From positions 1 through 64,000 of the forward strand of contig JAEOSZ010000055.1 in assembly GCA_016840095.1 (NCBI GenBank): 64,000 nt of DNA. The letters run 5' to 3'. Of this stretch, positions 42,523-50,650 are shown one piece after another. Origin of the DNA: Candidatus Heimdallarchaeota archaeon (GTDB taxonomy: Archaea > Asgardarchaeota > Heimdallarchaeia > Heimdallarchaeales > Heimdallarchaeaceae). The notes under the pieces were generated by a model. It was not told where the DNA came from, searched no databases, and was given only the letters and a program-made list of their open reading frames with translations. Made by a program: the position numbers and the translations under genes. Positions within the stretch are counted from its first letter, which is position 1. Each line of letters opens with the position of its first letter.

Positions 42523-42937
42523 TTTATTAACTTCCTTCTAATGTTTGAATTTACTTCAGGTGTAGAATATGCCGTAAATTTTTGTGTGTAGTATTCGATA
42601 TGTTTAGATTTTCAAGACTTTACAAACCACTCTAAGTTTTTAAGAGTTTAATCTCTGAAGTTTTTAAGTAGCTTCAGCAAAATCTTGCAAAACAAATCAC
42701 ATTATTTGTTATTTGTTATTAAATCTAACATTCGAATTGATTTCAATTCTACATATGCATAATTATTTAAATATCTTTTCATTGAAAAGAATTAATGTTT
42801 ATATATGTTTTATAAATGAATTTAATATCTATTCGAGAATTAGCAAATTTTATAGAAAACAAGCAAATATAAACTGGTGTAAATATAAAACTTCTCTTAG
42901 AACAGGTTCGCACTGGATTGATTCATGAATTGCTGGT
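42523..42937. other. AT-rich gap between the two Cys-rich genes
   Basis: 415 bases without a convincing gene. The + strand ORF 42713-42928 is rich in N, I, Y and K as random AT-rich DNA gives, and has no start context. The gap has a repeat-like pair ACTCTAAGTTTTTAAGAGTTT and TTTTTAAGTAG at 42630-42670, where CTCTAAG/TTTTTAAGAG makes a weak palindrome. The gap contains the promoter of the downstream minus-strand gene. Confidence 0.35.
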
Positions 42938-43162
42938 TTATTTCTTTTTTACATATCCTGTAACTTGGAGTTTATCAAAAATGTCCTCTGTATCTTGACG
43001 TTCTTCAGAATCGCATTTAGGACAAAATGAGTTACAATAATAACCTAGCTCCACAACTTCTTCATAGTGCTGATGTTCAGAGTAAGTCGGGAAATTACAT
43101 CCCCATTTTTCTCCACATTTATCGCATTCATGCTTACACTCTGACATAATCACTACTTCCAT
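42938..43162 (-). CDS. Small Cys-rich putative zinc protein, paralogue of 42289-42522
   Basis: 74 residues from ATG 43162, or 69 from the in-frame ATG at 43147 (MSECKHECDKC). The eight cysteines keep the exact spacing of the paralogue: C-x3-C-x2-C-x5-C, then YYC-x3-CPxCDSE. The C-terminal TGYVKKK aligns with SKTGYLKG in the other copy. Neither has a membrane helix. The conservation of both copies in tandem supports that both are real genes. Confidence 0.6.
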   Translation of the reverse strand: MEVVIMSECKHECDKCGEKWGCNFPTYSEHQHYEEVVELGYYCNSFCPKCDSEERQDTEDIFDKLQVTGYVKKK

Positions 43163-43321
43163 TCAATAGTGTTAATTCTCTAATCGAAACGCAAAAAAAA
43201 TTAATCTACTTTATTATACATTTGAATCCTAATATAGTTATCTCTCAAGTAGAACGAGAAGTAAAATTTGTGTATTTGCCTTCTTCATTAGGAAAAAAGT
43301 GAAAGCATGATTATAAATTGA

Positions 43322-43744
43322 TTATAAAATCATTCCAAATCTCAATAAAAATGCCTTGATCAGTAATCCAAGAAGAATTGATAAAGTTAAATTGACTATA
43401 GTACCTACTAAATAATATCCTGGTTTCTTTTCTATATCCTCTCTCCTGACTAAACCTTTGATACCTATAATTACAACAAGTGCAGTTACTTGGTTGAGTA
43501 GCATAAAGGTGAGAATCAGAATATTTTCACATCGTCCAACTATGAAACCAATTTTGCTTCTTTTACGTTTCTTTGCGGGAGTTTCTTCTTCTTCTTCTTC
43601 TTCTTCGTCTTTTTTCTCAGGTTTTGGACTTGATTTATCTACATACCAAATAGTTAGTTGAACAAGATAATTAGTTATAATCATAGTCAAAAGAAAGCCT
43701 ATCAAGATAATTAAAGCATCTACCCAATAATCGATTAGTGCCAT
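43322..43744 (-). CDS. Membrane protein with poly-glutamate loop, neighbour of SatD-like gene
   Basis: 140 residues. A first helix (LIILIGFLLTMIITNYLVQLTIWYV) is followed by a very charged cytosolic loop (KPEKKDEEEEEEEETPAKKRKRSK) coded by a (TTC)n run, and then two or three more helices (ILILTFMLLNQVTALVVIIGI, YYLVGTIVNLTLSILLGLLI). Function unknown. It lies 21 bases after the SatD-like gene on the same strand; SatD genes of bacteria are often next to a small membrane-protein gene, so the two may work together. Confidence 0.6.
   Translation of the reverse strand: MALIDYWVDALIILIGFLLTMIITNYLVQLTIWYVDKSSPKPEKKDEEEEEEEETPAKKRKRSKIGFIVGRCENILILTFMLLNQVTALVVIIGIKGLVRREDIEKKPGYYLVGTIVNLTLSILLGLLIKAFLLRFGMIL
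43584..43606. repeat. (TTC)n triplet run
   Basis: Seven or more uninterrupted TTC triplets code for a glutamate run in the 43322-43744 gene on the minus strand. Such runs can change length by slippage. Confidence 0.7.
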
Positions 43745-43765
43745 ACAAGATTATTATCTAAAGGT

Positions 43766-44410
43766 CTATAAAAAATCTACTAGTACTTTTTCAGCTTCTC
43801 GGATAATTTTGTGTTTAGATCTTCTTAATCCATCTGAAACTGATTGTTGAGTTGTTTTAAGCTCATCTGCGACCTTTTCTTGGTTGTTATGAGTTTCATA
43901 TAATCTAATAATCTCTTTTTCTGTCTCAGTCCACTGATATTTGAGTTCTGTAATTAAATCCGCCATACTACTTGCCATGGGGTTCTTCTCTCTATTCTTT
44001 AAGGAGAATCTAATGAATCTCTTAGACTTCTTTAAATCTTGAAGTGTCTGAGAAGCATTCCAGAATACTTCACCATCTTTCTCATTCAACTTATCGGTTT
44101 TTCTTTGAGAATCAATCTCTCCCTCAGAGATAACTAACCTTATTTTGATAGGAGAGAGATATTCGAACATCTTTGAAGCTATCTTATATGCGATCTTTAC
44201 AGGGTCCTCATCTCCCTTTTTTCTTGGATTCTTAACCATAGCAGTTATTTCATCCCCCTTGAAGATTTCAATATCATATTCAAGATATTGCTTAAACTCC
44301 TCATTCACATCCTTTATTACATTATCCAACTTATTCCAAAAATCACCTTTGTTAGGTATTTTTTTTGAACCTATGATATCTCCTCTAATTATCACAGCTG
44401 TTTCGTTCAT
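43766..44410 (-). CDS. SatD-family-like protein with C-terminal helix-turn-helix
   Basis: 214 residues. The start MNETAVIIRGDIIGSKKIPNKGDFW matches SatD proteins (GDIIGSR..p.R), and IEIFKGDEITAMV and KIRLVISEGEI follow at the expected places. These three blocks resemble the metal- and nucleotide-binding strands of class III nucleotide cyclases, so the domain may bind a nucleotide. Residues about 155-214 hold a sigma-70-region-4-like helix-turn-helix (WTETEKEIIRLYETHNNQEKVADELKTTQQSVSDGLRRSKHKII). SatD of streptococci is linked to acid tolerance, but the biochemical role is unclear. A membrane-protein gene follows. Confidence 0.75.
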   Translation of the reverse strand: MNETAVIIRGDIIGSKKIPNKGDFWNKLDNVIKDVNEEFKQYLEYDIEIFKGDEITAMVKNPRKKGDEDPVKIAYKIASKMFEYLSPIKIRLVISEGEIDSQRKTDKLNEKDGEVFWNASQTLQDLKKSKRFIRFSLKNREKNPMASSMADLITELKYQWTETEKEIIRLYETHNNQEKVADELKTTQQSVSDGLRRSKHKIIREAEKVLVDFL

Positions 44411-44543
44411 AATGAACGTTAAGTATGAAAAATTATAAAAACATATCTATTAATTTGTAATTTAAAATACAAACCATTTGATATGTTATCTTGTTTCAGT
44501 AGTTTTAAAGAGCTGTATGTGAGATGAGAATTGGGAAAGTTCC

Positions 44544-44918
44544 ATGTTTGGTAAAAGAAAGAGAGCTATTCTAGAGAAGATGAAGTATAGAAATATCATT
44601 TTAGGTCCTACTCCTGCTAACAATTTTGGTCAAGAATCCAAAGGTCGAGGTCAAGTAAGAGGACTTGGTTTATTATATTTGACCGATGAAGAGATTTTTT
44701 TTGGAATGTATGTACCAAAAAAAGATTTTCACATACTATTAGATCACATTCATGGGATTAGTACACCAAAATGGCATCTAGGAAAAACAAAGAATAAACC
44801 TTTGTTAAAAATTGAGTTTACTAATAATGTAGGCGAAGTTGATTCTATCGCCTGGCAAGTTAAAGATCTAGATTTGTGGAAAAATTCGCTTGAAGACAGC
44901 TTGAAAAAACTCTCCTAG
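44544..44918 (+). CDS. PH-like-domain hypothetical protein
   Basis: 124 residues. It looks like a small beta-barrel with a final helix: ARG-rich start, RGQVRGLGLLYLTDEEIFFGMYVPKKDFHILLDHIHGIS, PLLKIEFTN...DSIAWQVKDLDLWKNSLED. This strand order and the LYLTDEEIFF element recall bacterial/archaeal PH (GRAM-like) domains, which bind lipids or proteins. No signal or membrane helix. Assignment is by pattern only. Confidence 0.55.
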   Translation: MFGKRKRAILEKMKYRNIILGPTPANNFGQESKGRGQVRGLGLLYLTDEEIFFGMYVPKKDFHILLDHIHGISTPKWHLGKTKNKPLLKIEFTNNVGEVDSIAWQVKDLDLWKNSLEDSLKKLS

Positions 44919-45004
44919 GAGATATATTTTTCCTTCAATACTAGGGATAACTATAAGAATGTAATCTTCACTTGTCATTGTTAGAACATATTATTGTGAA
45001 ATCT

Positions 45005-46663
45005 ATGGATGAGGAACGAAGTGTCGAAGATCTTGAAGATGAAGAATATGAAGATCTTGACAAAATGGATGAATTCAGTTTAGAAATGGAAGTCATGTCT
45101 GATCTTGAAGGATTAGAGGAACTCCCTGATGATCAGAATGCAGGTCTTGCTGAATCCGATGTTATCATCACTTATGGTGACAAAATTATTGATGAGACCA
45201 AAGAATTAGAGAAAAAATTTGAAGCTCTGCTAGCAAAAGTTCGCGAAGGAAACATTTCTGATGCACTTAATGAAGCAGCTAATTTACTTAATGAAGGAAG
45301 GCGTTTAGATGCCCATTACATTACTTCTAAGATCGCTTCTCTCATTGCTTCTCTTCTTACCTCTCAATCAAAGCATAAAGATGCAACTGAGTATTTTCTT
45401 CTATCTGTGAGTGAGGCTAGAAAATCAGAAGATAAAAAGCTACACTTGTTAAGTCTTTCTAGATTTGGTGACAATCTAATTCATTTTGATTTTAAAGATG
45501 CAGCTGTTGTCTTCAACCAAGCTAGAGAATTAGCCGAAGAGCTTGGAGAGGATGAATATTATGCAGAAAATTCCTATTCACTAGCCAACTGTATGTTTAA
45601 ATCTGAGATTGATAATGCTTACAATCTCTATACAGAAAGTTTAGCTTACTTTGAAAAAACAGATGATAAAAAGTCTCAAGGTTTGATCAAATATAGAATA
45701 GGTTTGATCAACTATATCAAAGAAGATTATCAAACTGCATTTCAGAATCTATCAGATGCAAGAAAATTATTACAAGAGTTTTCTGATTTACCTGAGATTA
45801 AAGAAATTGAAAAAGCAATAAAACAGGTTCTAGTAATACTTAAACAAGGACTTGCAACTACTTACTTCCTTAATCTACCTAAAATTGAACCTCTTGTTGA
45901 TACACCAGGAACTAAGAAGATTTTCGAGATATATACTTCTACAGGAATAACTGATATAGTTCGACGGATAAAGAAAGATCAACTCAAATATGTTACTAAA
46001 GATTTAGTGGAAGTTGATGTAGCCAAATCACTTCTTGATATTGAGAAACTTTCTATGTTAAATGAATTTGAACTCTTAGAAAACTCAAAGCATTATGAAT
46101 CTATAGGTGATTATTACCAGAAGGAATTGAATTATGGAAATGCTTTCTATAACTATCTAGGTTCTCAAATTCTTGCACTACAAGGAAAGAACGACAAGAG
46201 ATATGAAAAACTTGAAAAGAAACTTGAAAAGTATATCCAGTTTCTAACACAGCAAGAGGAGGATGCATCCTTTTATTATAATGTGCAAATTTATATGCAT
46301 TATCAGTTAGCAATAGGAGCAATTCCTAATAATGTAAAAGCTGCTCAAAAACAAGCAAGTAGAGGAATCGAGCTCGCATCTAAAAGAAACAATCCATATT
46401 TTGAAGGCTTAATTAAAGAAATTACAGCTGATATTAAAGCAATGAATGATACTAATAAGGCTCTTACTGATTATCAGGCTATCATTTCAATTTTTGAAGA
46501 ATTAAACAATCAGTTTGATTCTATGCGTATTTATGAGAAAATAGGAAATATCTTAATTGCAACTCAAACAGATAAAGGAAAAGAATATTTCACTAAAGCT
46601 ATTGAAATAGCTAAAGAACTTGAGGATCAAGAGATGATTCAGAATCTTGAATCAAAACTTTAG
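45005..46663 (+). CDS. Large TPR-repeat protein with acidic N-terminus
   Basis: About 552 residues from ATG 45005; the TTG of the track (44972) adds an unlikely leader. The first 60 residues are highly acidic (EERSVEDLEDEEYEDLDKMDE). The rest is helical repeats: KHKDATEYFLLSVSEARKSED, KDAAVVFNQARELAEELGED, DNAYNLYTESLAYFEKTDD, EDYQTAFQNLSDARKLL, and after a break of about 70 residues a second set ending KGKEYFTKAIEIAKELEDQE. It is a protein-interaction scaffold, probably cytosolic. A similar TPR protein is coded at 51464-52777. Confidence 0.8.
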   Translation: MDEERSVEDLEDEEYEDLDKMDEFSLEMEVMSDLEGLEELPDDQNAGLAESDVIITYGDKIIDETKELEKKFEALLAKVREGNISDALNEAANLLNEGRRLDAHYITSKIASLIASLLTSQSKHKDATEYFLLSVSEARKSEDKKLHLLSLSRFGDNLIHFDFKDAAVVFNQARELAEELGEDEYYAENSYSLANCMFKSEIDNAYNLYTESLAYFEKTDDKKSQGLIKYRIGLINYIKEDYQTAFQNLSDARKLLQEFSDLPEIKEIEKAIKQVLVILKQGLATTYFLNLPKIEPLVDTPGTKKIFEIYTSTGITDIVRRIKKDQLKYVTKDLVEVDVAKSLLDIEKLSMLNEFELLENSKHYESIGDYYQKELNYGNAFYNYLGSQILALQGKNDKRYEKLEKKLEKYIQFLTQQEEDASFYYNVQIYMHYQLAIGAIPNNVKAAQKQASRGIELASKRNNPYFEGLIKEITADIKAMNDTNKALTDYQAIISIFEELNNQFDSMRIYEKIGNILIATQTDKGKEYFTKAIEIAKELEDQEMIQNLESKL

Positions 46664-46761
46664 ATAACCTCAATTTCGTGTTTTTTTCTCTAAAAACAAA
46701 AAGGACGAATAGGCAAAGTTTAAAAAAACCTATGCAGTAGGTATTTCATCCGTTAAAAACA

Positions 46762-47436
46762 ATGGTGAAATATTTGAAGAAAGTACTAAAACTAAGCTTA
46801 GTTGTTTTAATGATGTCTGCATTTTTGGCTTCCACCATTTCTGCCCAAGATTCAGATCTACTTTATTATTCAGATAAAATGATTAAAAATGGTACTTTTA
46901 CATGGAATGTTACTAGTTCTGTAGATTACTACGAAGATATTCCAGAAGGTGCTAATTTTACTGTCAAACTGAAAGATGATTTATATCCAGGACCCTTATC
47001 TGAAGAAGAATTGCAAAAAGTATACGCTAGTGTCAAAGTTGATGGTAATAAGTACACTGGAGAAGGATTTCCTCTCTTCTGGCATATTGAAAGAAACAAT
47101 GGAACTCACACAATTTCTATCAGAGAAGAGTTTGAAGATAATCCAACCTTGTTTAATGTTACAGATGGAACAGGATCTTGGTTCTATGTTAATTTTACAG
47201 TTGAAGAAGGAGATTATACTCTATTTGTAGAATTTGAAATAGATCCAGCAGATGGAATAACCAAAAAGTACTACGAACATTTCGTTAGTGTTGAAGTAGG
47301 AAATGAAATTGATAGTGAAATAGAATTAGAATTTCTAGGTTATATAGTTGAAACTCCTATTCAATTCAGTTGGATTATAGTAGGTTTGTTATCTATTGGT
47401 GTAATAGCATTCATTCGTAAAAGAAGACAAAAGTAA
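46762..47436 (+). CDS. Secreted protein with C-terminal membrane anchor
   Basis: 224 residues. Signal peptide VKYLKKVLKLSLVVLMMSAFLASTISAQ with a good cleavage site, then a beta-rich domain of about 165 residues with several N-glycosylation-type NxT/S sites, and a C-terminal helix (FSWIIVGLLSIGVIAFI) followed by RKRRQK. No recognised domain. The stop is followed by T-rich DNA (47452-47478). Confidence 0.75.
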   Translation: MVKYLKKVLKLSLVVLMMSAFLASTISAQDSDLLYYSDKMIKNGTFTWNVTSSVDYYEDIPEGANFTVKLKDDLYPGPLSEEELQKVYASVKVDGNKYTGEGFPLFWHIERNNGTHTISIREEFEDNPTLFNVTDGTGSWFYVNFTVEEGDYTLFVEFEIDPADGITKKYYEHFVSVEVGNEIDSEIELEFLGYIVETPIQFSWIIVGLLSIGVIAFIRKRRQK

Positions 47437-47451
47437 ATTAGACTAGGTTCT

Positions 47452-47478
47452 TCTTTTAACTAGTTTTTTTTCGTTTTT
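47452..47478 (+). terminator. T-rich tracts
   Basis: TTCTTCTTTT and then eight T in a row followed by CGTTTTT lie just after the 47436 stop; they fit archaeal termination. Confidence 0.4.
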
Positions 47479-47504
47479 CAAAATATTTATACTTTTAAGA
47501 TTGT

Positions 47505-47515
47505 AATATATAAAA
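47505..47515 (+). promoter_or_regulatory. TATA-like box before 47559 gene
   Basis: AATATATAAAA starts 48 bases before the GTG and 54 before the ATG of the next gene, allowing a leader of about 20-25 bases. Confidence 0.35.
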
Positions 47516-47558
47516 GAAGGTTTATAACAAACTCCTAAAAATCATAATTGGTGTGACA

Positions 47559-48503
47559 ATGGTCAAGAATGGTGATAACAATTTCATGTCCATAGATGTT
47601 GATACATCAGACAGAAGAATAATGACTGTTTTTTCTGTTAATTGGATTGAGTTAGAAATTTTAAAAATTTTAGATAAATCATTAGAACCTGTCTATAAGG
47701 GAGAAATGATCTCTCTTCTTAGAAATAAGCATGAAAGTATTTCTAACAAACCTGAAAGTTCCTTTTATGCCATATTTGACAAATTAGAGAAGACTGAGAT
47801 GATACTGACTAATTCTATTCCTGGGCAAGGATACAAAACATTTCTTGAGATAACAGAACTTGGACAAATTCAACTTAGAAGAGCATTATTCTGGGGAATT
47901 AGTTCAATATTTGAAGGTATGGCAGGACCATTAATGGGAATGCTCAACGAGGTATGTGTGAAAAACATGGGATGTCTTCGGGAGATGAATTTTGCTGTTG
48001 TAAGTCCTAATAATCCTGAATTTCTAGTACCTGAAATGTGCAATCAGTGTGTACAATCAACAGATGAAGATACACAAAGCAGATTTAACATACTTCTCCC
48101 ATTTGCAAAAGATCTTGTTGTACCATACTATCAAAATATTAAATCAAATCCAGATGATATTCCACTAAAGATGGATTTGTTAGATAGAGTAATGTCTGTT
48201 CTAGCATTAGGATTTCTCAAAGAAAGAGAATCCAAAGAATATTTAAAAGAAGTACACAGAATCCTAAAACCAGGTGGGAAAGCTGCATTTTTTGAATTAA
48301 TAGAATTTGAGAGTTATCTCTGGAATGCTCTTAGAGAACTAACTCATGGATTTCAAATATTCATACCGAAAACAGGTTCTGGAGAATTACTTCAATTCTT
48401 ACCAGATCAATTGAAATCCAAAGTGGCTGATGTTTTTGGAGAAGAGAATGTAAAATTGATATTCTTACATGAAATAGTTTGTGCAGTGGCAGTCAAAAAC
48501 TAG
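47559..48503 (+). CDS. Winged-helix domain fused to a methyltransferase-like domain lacking motif I
   Basis: About 314 residues from ATG 47559. Residues about 18-115 read as a PadR-like winged helix (ELEILKILDKSLEPVYKGEMISLL... SSFYAIFDKLEKTEMI...YKTFLEITELGQIQLRRALF). Residues about 200-314 read like the last part of a class I SAM methyltransferase (LLDRVMSVLALGFLKERESKEYLKEVHRILKPGGKAAFFELIEF...). The LKPGG turn is clear, but no glycine-rich SAM loop (DxGxGxG) exists before it; the intervening region instead has CVKNMGCLREMNF and MCNQCVQS with several cysteines. So it may be a methyltransferase relic used as a sensor, perhaps with a metal or Fe-S site. Confidence 0.65.
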   Translation: MVKNGDNNFMSIDVDTSDRRIMTVFSVNWIELEILKILDKSLEPVYKGEMISLLRNKHESISNKPESSFYAIFDKLEKTEMILTNSIPGQGYKTFLEITELGQIQLRRALFWGISSIFEGMAGPLMGMLNEVCVKNMGCLREMNFAVVSPNNPEFLVPEMCNQCVQSTDEDTQSRFNILLPFAKDLVVPYYQNIKSNPDDIPLKMDLLDRVMSVLALGFLKERESKEYLKEVHRILKPGGKAAFFELIEFESYLWNALRELTHGFQIFIPKTGSGELLQFLPDQLKSKVADVFGEENVKLIFLHEIVCAVAVKN

Positions 48504-48543
48504 TCTTTCTATTTTTAATACTTTTTGAGAATTAAGGTAAAAA

Positions 48544-48553
48544 GATATAAATA
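48544..48553 (+). promoter_or_regulatory. TATA-like box before 48591 gene
   Basis: GATATAAATA lies 29-38 bases before the GTG and 38-47 before the ATG of the next gene. Confidence 0.35.
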
Positions 48554-48590
48554 GCTCAGCCAAATTTAGTTAGATAACTGTGTGATTGTA

Positions 48591-48953
48591 ATGAGTACTG
48601 TTCGCGATGAAAGATATGTTGATTTGAAACAATTATGTGATAAGATAGCACCAGAAATGTTTGATACTTTATCCTGGATATTAATTATGAATCTTGACTT
48701 AATCCCACAAGAAGATATTGAGATAAATCCCAATTTACGTTTTTCTTATTTGTTGATGAATAATAAGTATGATGAAGCAACTACATTGGGGAAGGAACTC
48801 GCTGCTTCAAATAACCCAATTTCAAAACATTACAAACAGATGTTTGAACAAGATCCTAAGTTAGAAAAGACAATAAAAGTAGCTGAAAACTTTTTTGCTT
48901 TAGCTAAACGTAGAATAGAAGTTACGGAGAAGTTAGGTATTCGTCAATTCTAA
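48591..48953 (+). CDS. Small helical hypothetical protein
   Basis: About 120 residues from ATG 48591; the track starts at a GTG nine bases upstream (VIVMSTVRDE). All-helical by composition, with a central repeat-like NNKYDEATTLGKELAASNNPISKHYKQMF that recalls a single TPR-like hairpin. No cysteines, signal or membrane segment. Not recognised. Confidence 0.55.
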   Translation: MSTVRDERYVDLKQLCDKIAPEMFDTLSWILIMNLDLIPQEDIEINPNLRFSYLLMNNKYDEATTLGKELAASNNPISKHYKQMFEQDPKLEKTIKVAENFFALAKRRIEVTEKLGIRQF

Positions 48954-49029
48954 GAAACTGACAATAATTCTCTTTTTCAATTTTTCTTGAACATTAGCTT
49001 TATTAAGATTTAGACCATTTTTAATCAGC

Positions 49030-50259
49030 ATGTCAAAGACCCGTTCCACATTTTCAATCTTTGCTGGATTTACTCTATCAGTAGTGGGTGGAATGGTTTT
49101 TGACTTTGGTGGATTAGTTGCAGGAAGTGCTGCAACACTTTTACAATCTCTTTCTTCAGTTATTCCATGGATCTTTCTAATTTATCCTTTACTTCTGACT
49201 GTTAGAGGAGATATTAATGGAGTTCTTACAGGAAAACTTGGAACTGCTCTTCATCTGGGAACTATCAAACCAACTTTCAAGAATAATACTGAGAGGTTCA
49301 TTCATTTGATTGTCCTTATGCTGATATTAACATTATATGATTCCATCCTTATTAGTATCGTTACGTCACTTCTTGGTTTCCTTCTAAAACTTAATTTGAC
49401 CTTTCTTGATGTACTTAAGATATTCTCGATTACTTTTACAACTTTTGTATTTACAGCTGTTATTTCAATGGCTATTACTTTCTTTCTAACTTTCTTAATT
49501 TTCAGAAATAAAGGCGATCCAGATGTCTTAGCTTATCCAGTTACTTCTTCAATAAATGATATTCTAATTACACTTATCTTTGCAGCTGTATGTTGGCTAT
49601 ATCGACCATGGAATTCAACTGTAAAACTGCACTATTTCATTGGAATTCCGATTATTGTTATTGTCATTGCTTTGTTCATATTCTTATTGGTGAAATATGG
49701 AAAGAATAAATATGTTAAATCAGGAATTTTTCAGACACTACCGGTACTTACAGTAACAAATTTAATTGCAGCTGGAACAGGATCTGTTCTAGCTTTATTT
49801 TCTACTATTCTTTCGTCAGTACCAATACTAATAGTGTTCTATCCTGCTATAATAAGTACTGTTGGAAGTCAGAGTTCAATTTTAGCTAATACTAGCACAA
49901 CTAAACTACATCTTGGTACTATGAAACCATCATTAAGTTCACTAAAAACGCAAGAATTCTCTATTAGTTTATCTGGAATTTTAACTGCTTCTCTAATCAT
50001 CGTAACTATTATGAGTTTACTTGGAATAGCTATGTTTCCTGAAGGAATTACTTTCAGCCTTTATGGCTCAATATTAGGTTTATTGATTTTTGCTAATTTC
50101 TTCTCTTTTTTCATAGTTGGTTTAATTGCTATTTCTGCAACTTTCATTACTTTTAGATTAGGAATGGATCCTGATAATCTAGTTAATCCTTTGCTAAGTT
50201 CAAGTGCTGATTTGATAACTACTAGTATTTTAGTTCTATTCTTCTTTCTACTTTTCTAA
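49030..50259 (+). CDS. Tandem MgtE-domain (SLC41-like) divalent cation transporter
   Basis: 409 residues with about ten membrane helices forming two homologous halves. Each half has the MgtE membrane-domain motif: PLLLTVRGDINGVLTGKLGTALHLGTIKP in the first and PAIISTVGSQSSILANTSTTKLHLGTMKP in the second. FRNKGDPDVLAYPVTSSINDILIT and FRLGMDPDNLVNPLLSSSADLITT also correspond. The bacterial MgtE N-terminal and CBS sensor domains are missing, and the two-domain form in one chain is that of eukaryotic SLC41 and related archaeal proteins. It should move Mg2+ (or another divalent ion) across the membrane. CutA, another divalent-metal gene, ends 15 bases away on the other strand. Confidence 0.85.
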   Translation: MSKTRSTFSIFAGFTLSVVGGMVFDFGGLVAGSAATLLQSLSSVIPWIFLIYPLLLTVRGDINGVLTGKLGTALHLGTIKPTFKNNTERFIHLIVLMLILTLYDSILISIVTSLLGFLLKLNLTFLDVLKIFSITFTTFVFTAVISMAITFFLTFLIFRNKGDPDVLAYPVTSSINDILITLIFAAVCWLYRPWNSTVKLHYFIGIPIIVIVIALFIFLLVKYGKNKYVKSGIFQTLPVLTVTNLIAAGTGSVLALFSTILSSVPILIVFYPAIISTVGSQSSILANTSTTKLHLGTMKPSLSSLKTQEFSISLSGILTASLIIVTIMSLLGIAMFPEGITFSLYGSILGLLIFANFFSFFIVGLIAISATFITFRLGMDPDNLVNPLLSSSADLITTSILVLFFFLLF

Positions 50260-50273
50260 AAATAGGGGCGAAT

Positions 50274-50594
50274 TCACTCTTCAATTTCTTTGTTAATCCA
50301 TTTACCATATTCATTGAGAAAGTCATCATTCTTAATTGAAGTAATCTGTGGCAGCTCATAGGAATGAATTTCCGCTAATCTATCTTTGATTTTCTCAAAT
50401 TTGTCTTTTGTTGCTTTTATGATAACTAAAAATTCATTTGCTTCTTCTACTTGTCCTTTCCAAGTATAGACACTTTGTATTGGATAAAATTGAATACAAA
50501 CAGAAAGTTTCTCTGTAATCATAGTTTTAGCTATTGATTTTGCTTCTTCTTCATTTAAAACAGTGGTTTGAATCTGTATCAAACTGTCTTTCAT
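50274..50594 (-). CDS. cutA: CutA1 divalent-ion tolerance protein
   Basis: 106 residues from ATG 50594 (MKDSLIQIQTT), the usual CutA length; the track TTG adds six residues. All family marks are in order: TTVLNEEEAKSIAKTMITEKLSVCIQFYPIQSVYTWKGQVEEANEFLVIIKAT, then HSYELPQI and YGKWI. CutA forms very stable trimers with a ferredoxin-like fold and is linked to copper and other metal tolerance and to signalling by protein binding. The cysteine in LSVCIQ corresponds to the common C in the family. Its stop faces that of the MgtE-like gene. Confidence 0.95.
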   Translation of the reverse strand: MKDSLIQIQTTVLNEEEAKSIAKTMITEKLSVCIQFYPIQSVYTWKGQVEEANEFLVIIKATKDKFEKIKDRLAEIHSYELPQITSIKNDDFLNEYGKWINKEIEE

Positions 50595-50650
50595 GCAGAT
50601 ACGATTCTTCAAACACTTTTTAATGATTCTCCTCTAAAAAATTAGAGCTT

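Noticed and set aside
42895-42925. GGTTCGCACTGG as a possible tRNA T-arm
   Set aside because: No matching acceptor stem, anticodon arm or D-arm could be drawn around it.
42713-42928. Plus-strand ORF of 71 residues in the gap between the Cys-rich genes
   Set aside because: Composition (N, I, Y, K) is what AT-rich random DNA gives, and there is no promoter or ribosome site; kept only as part of the gap description.
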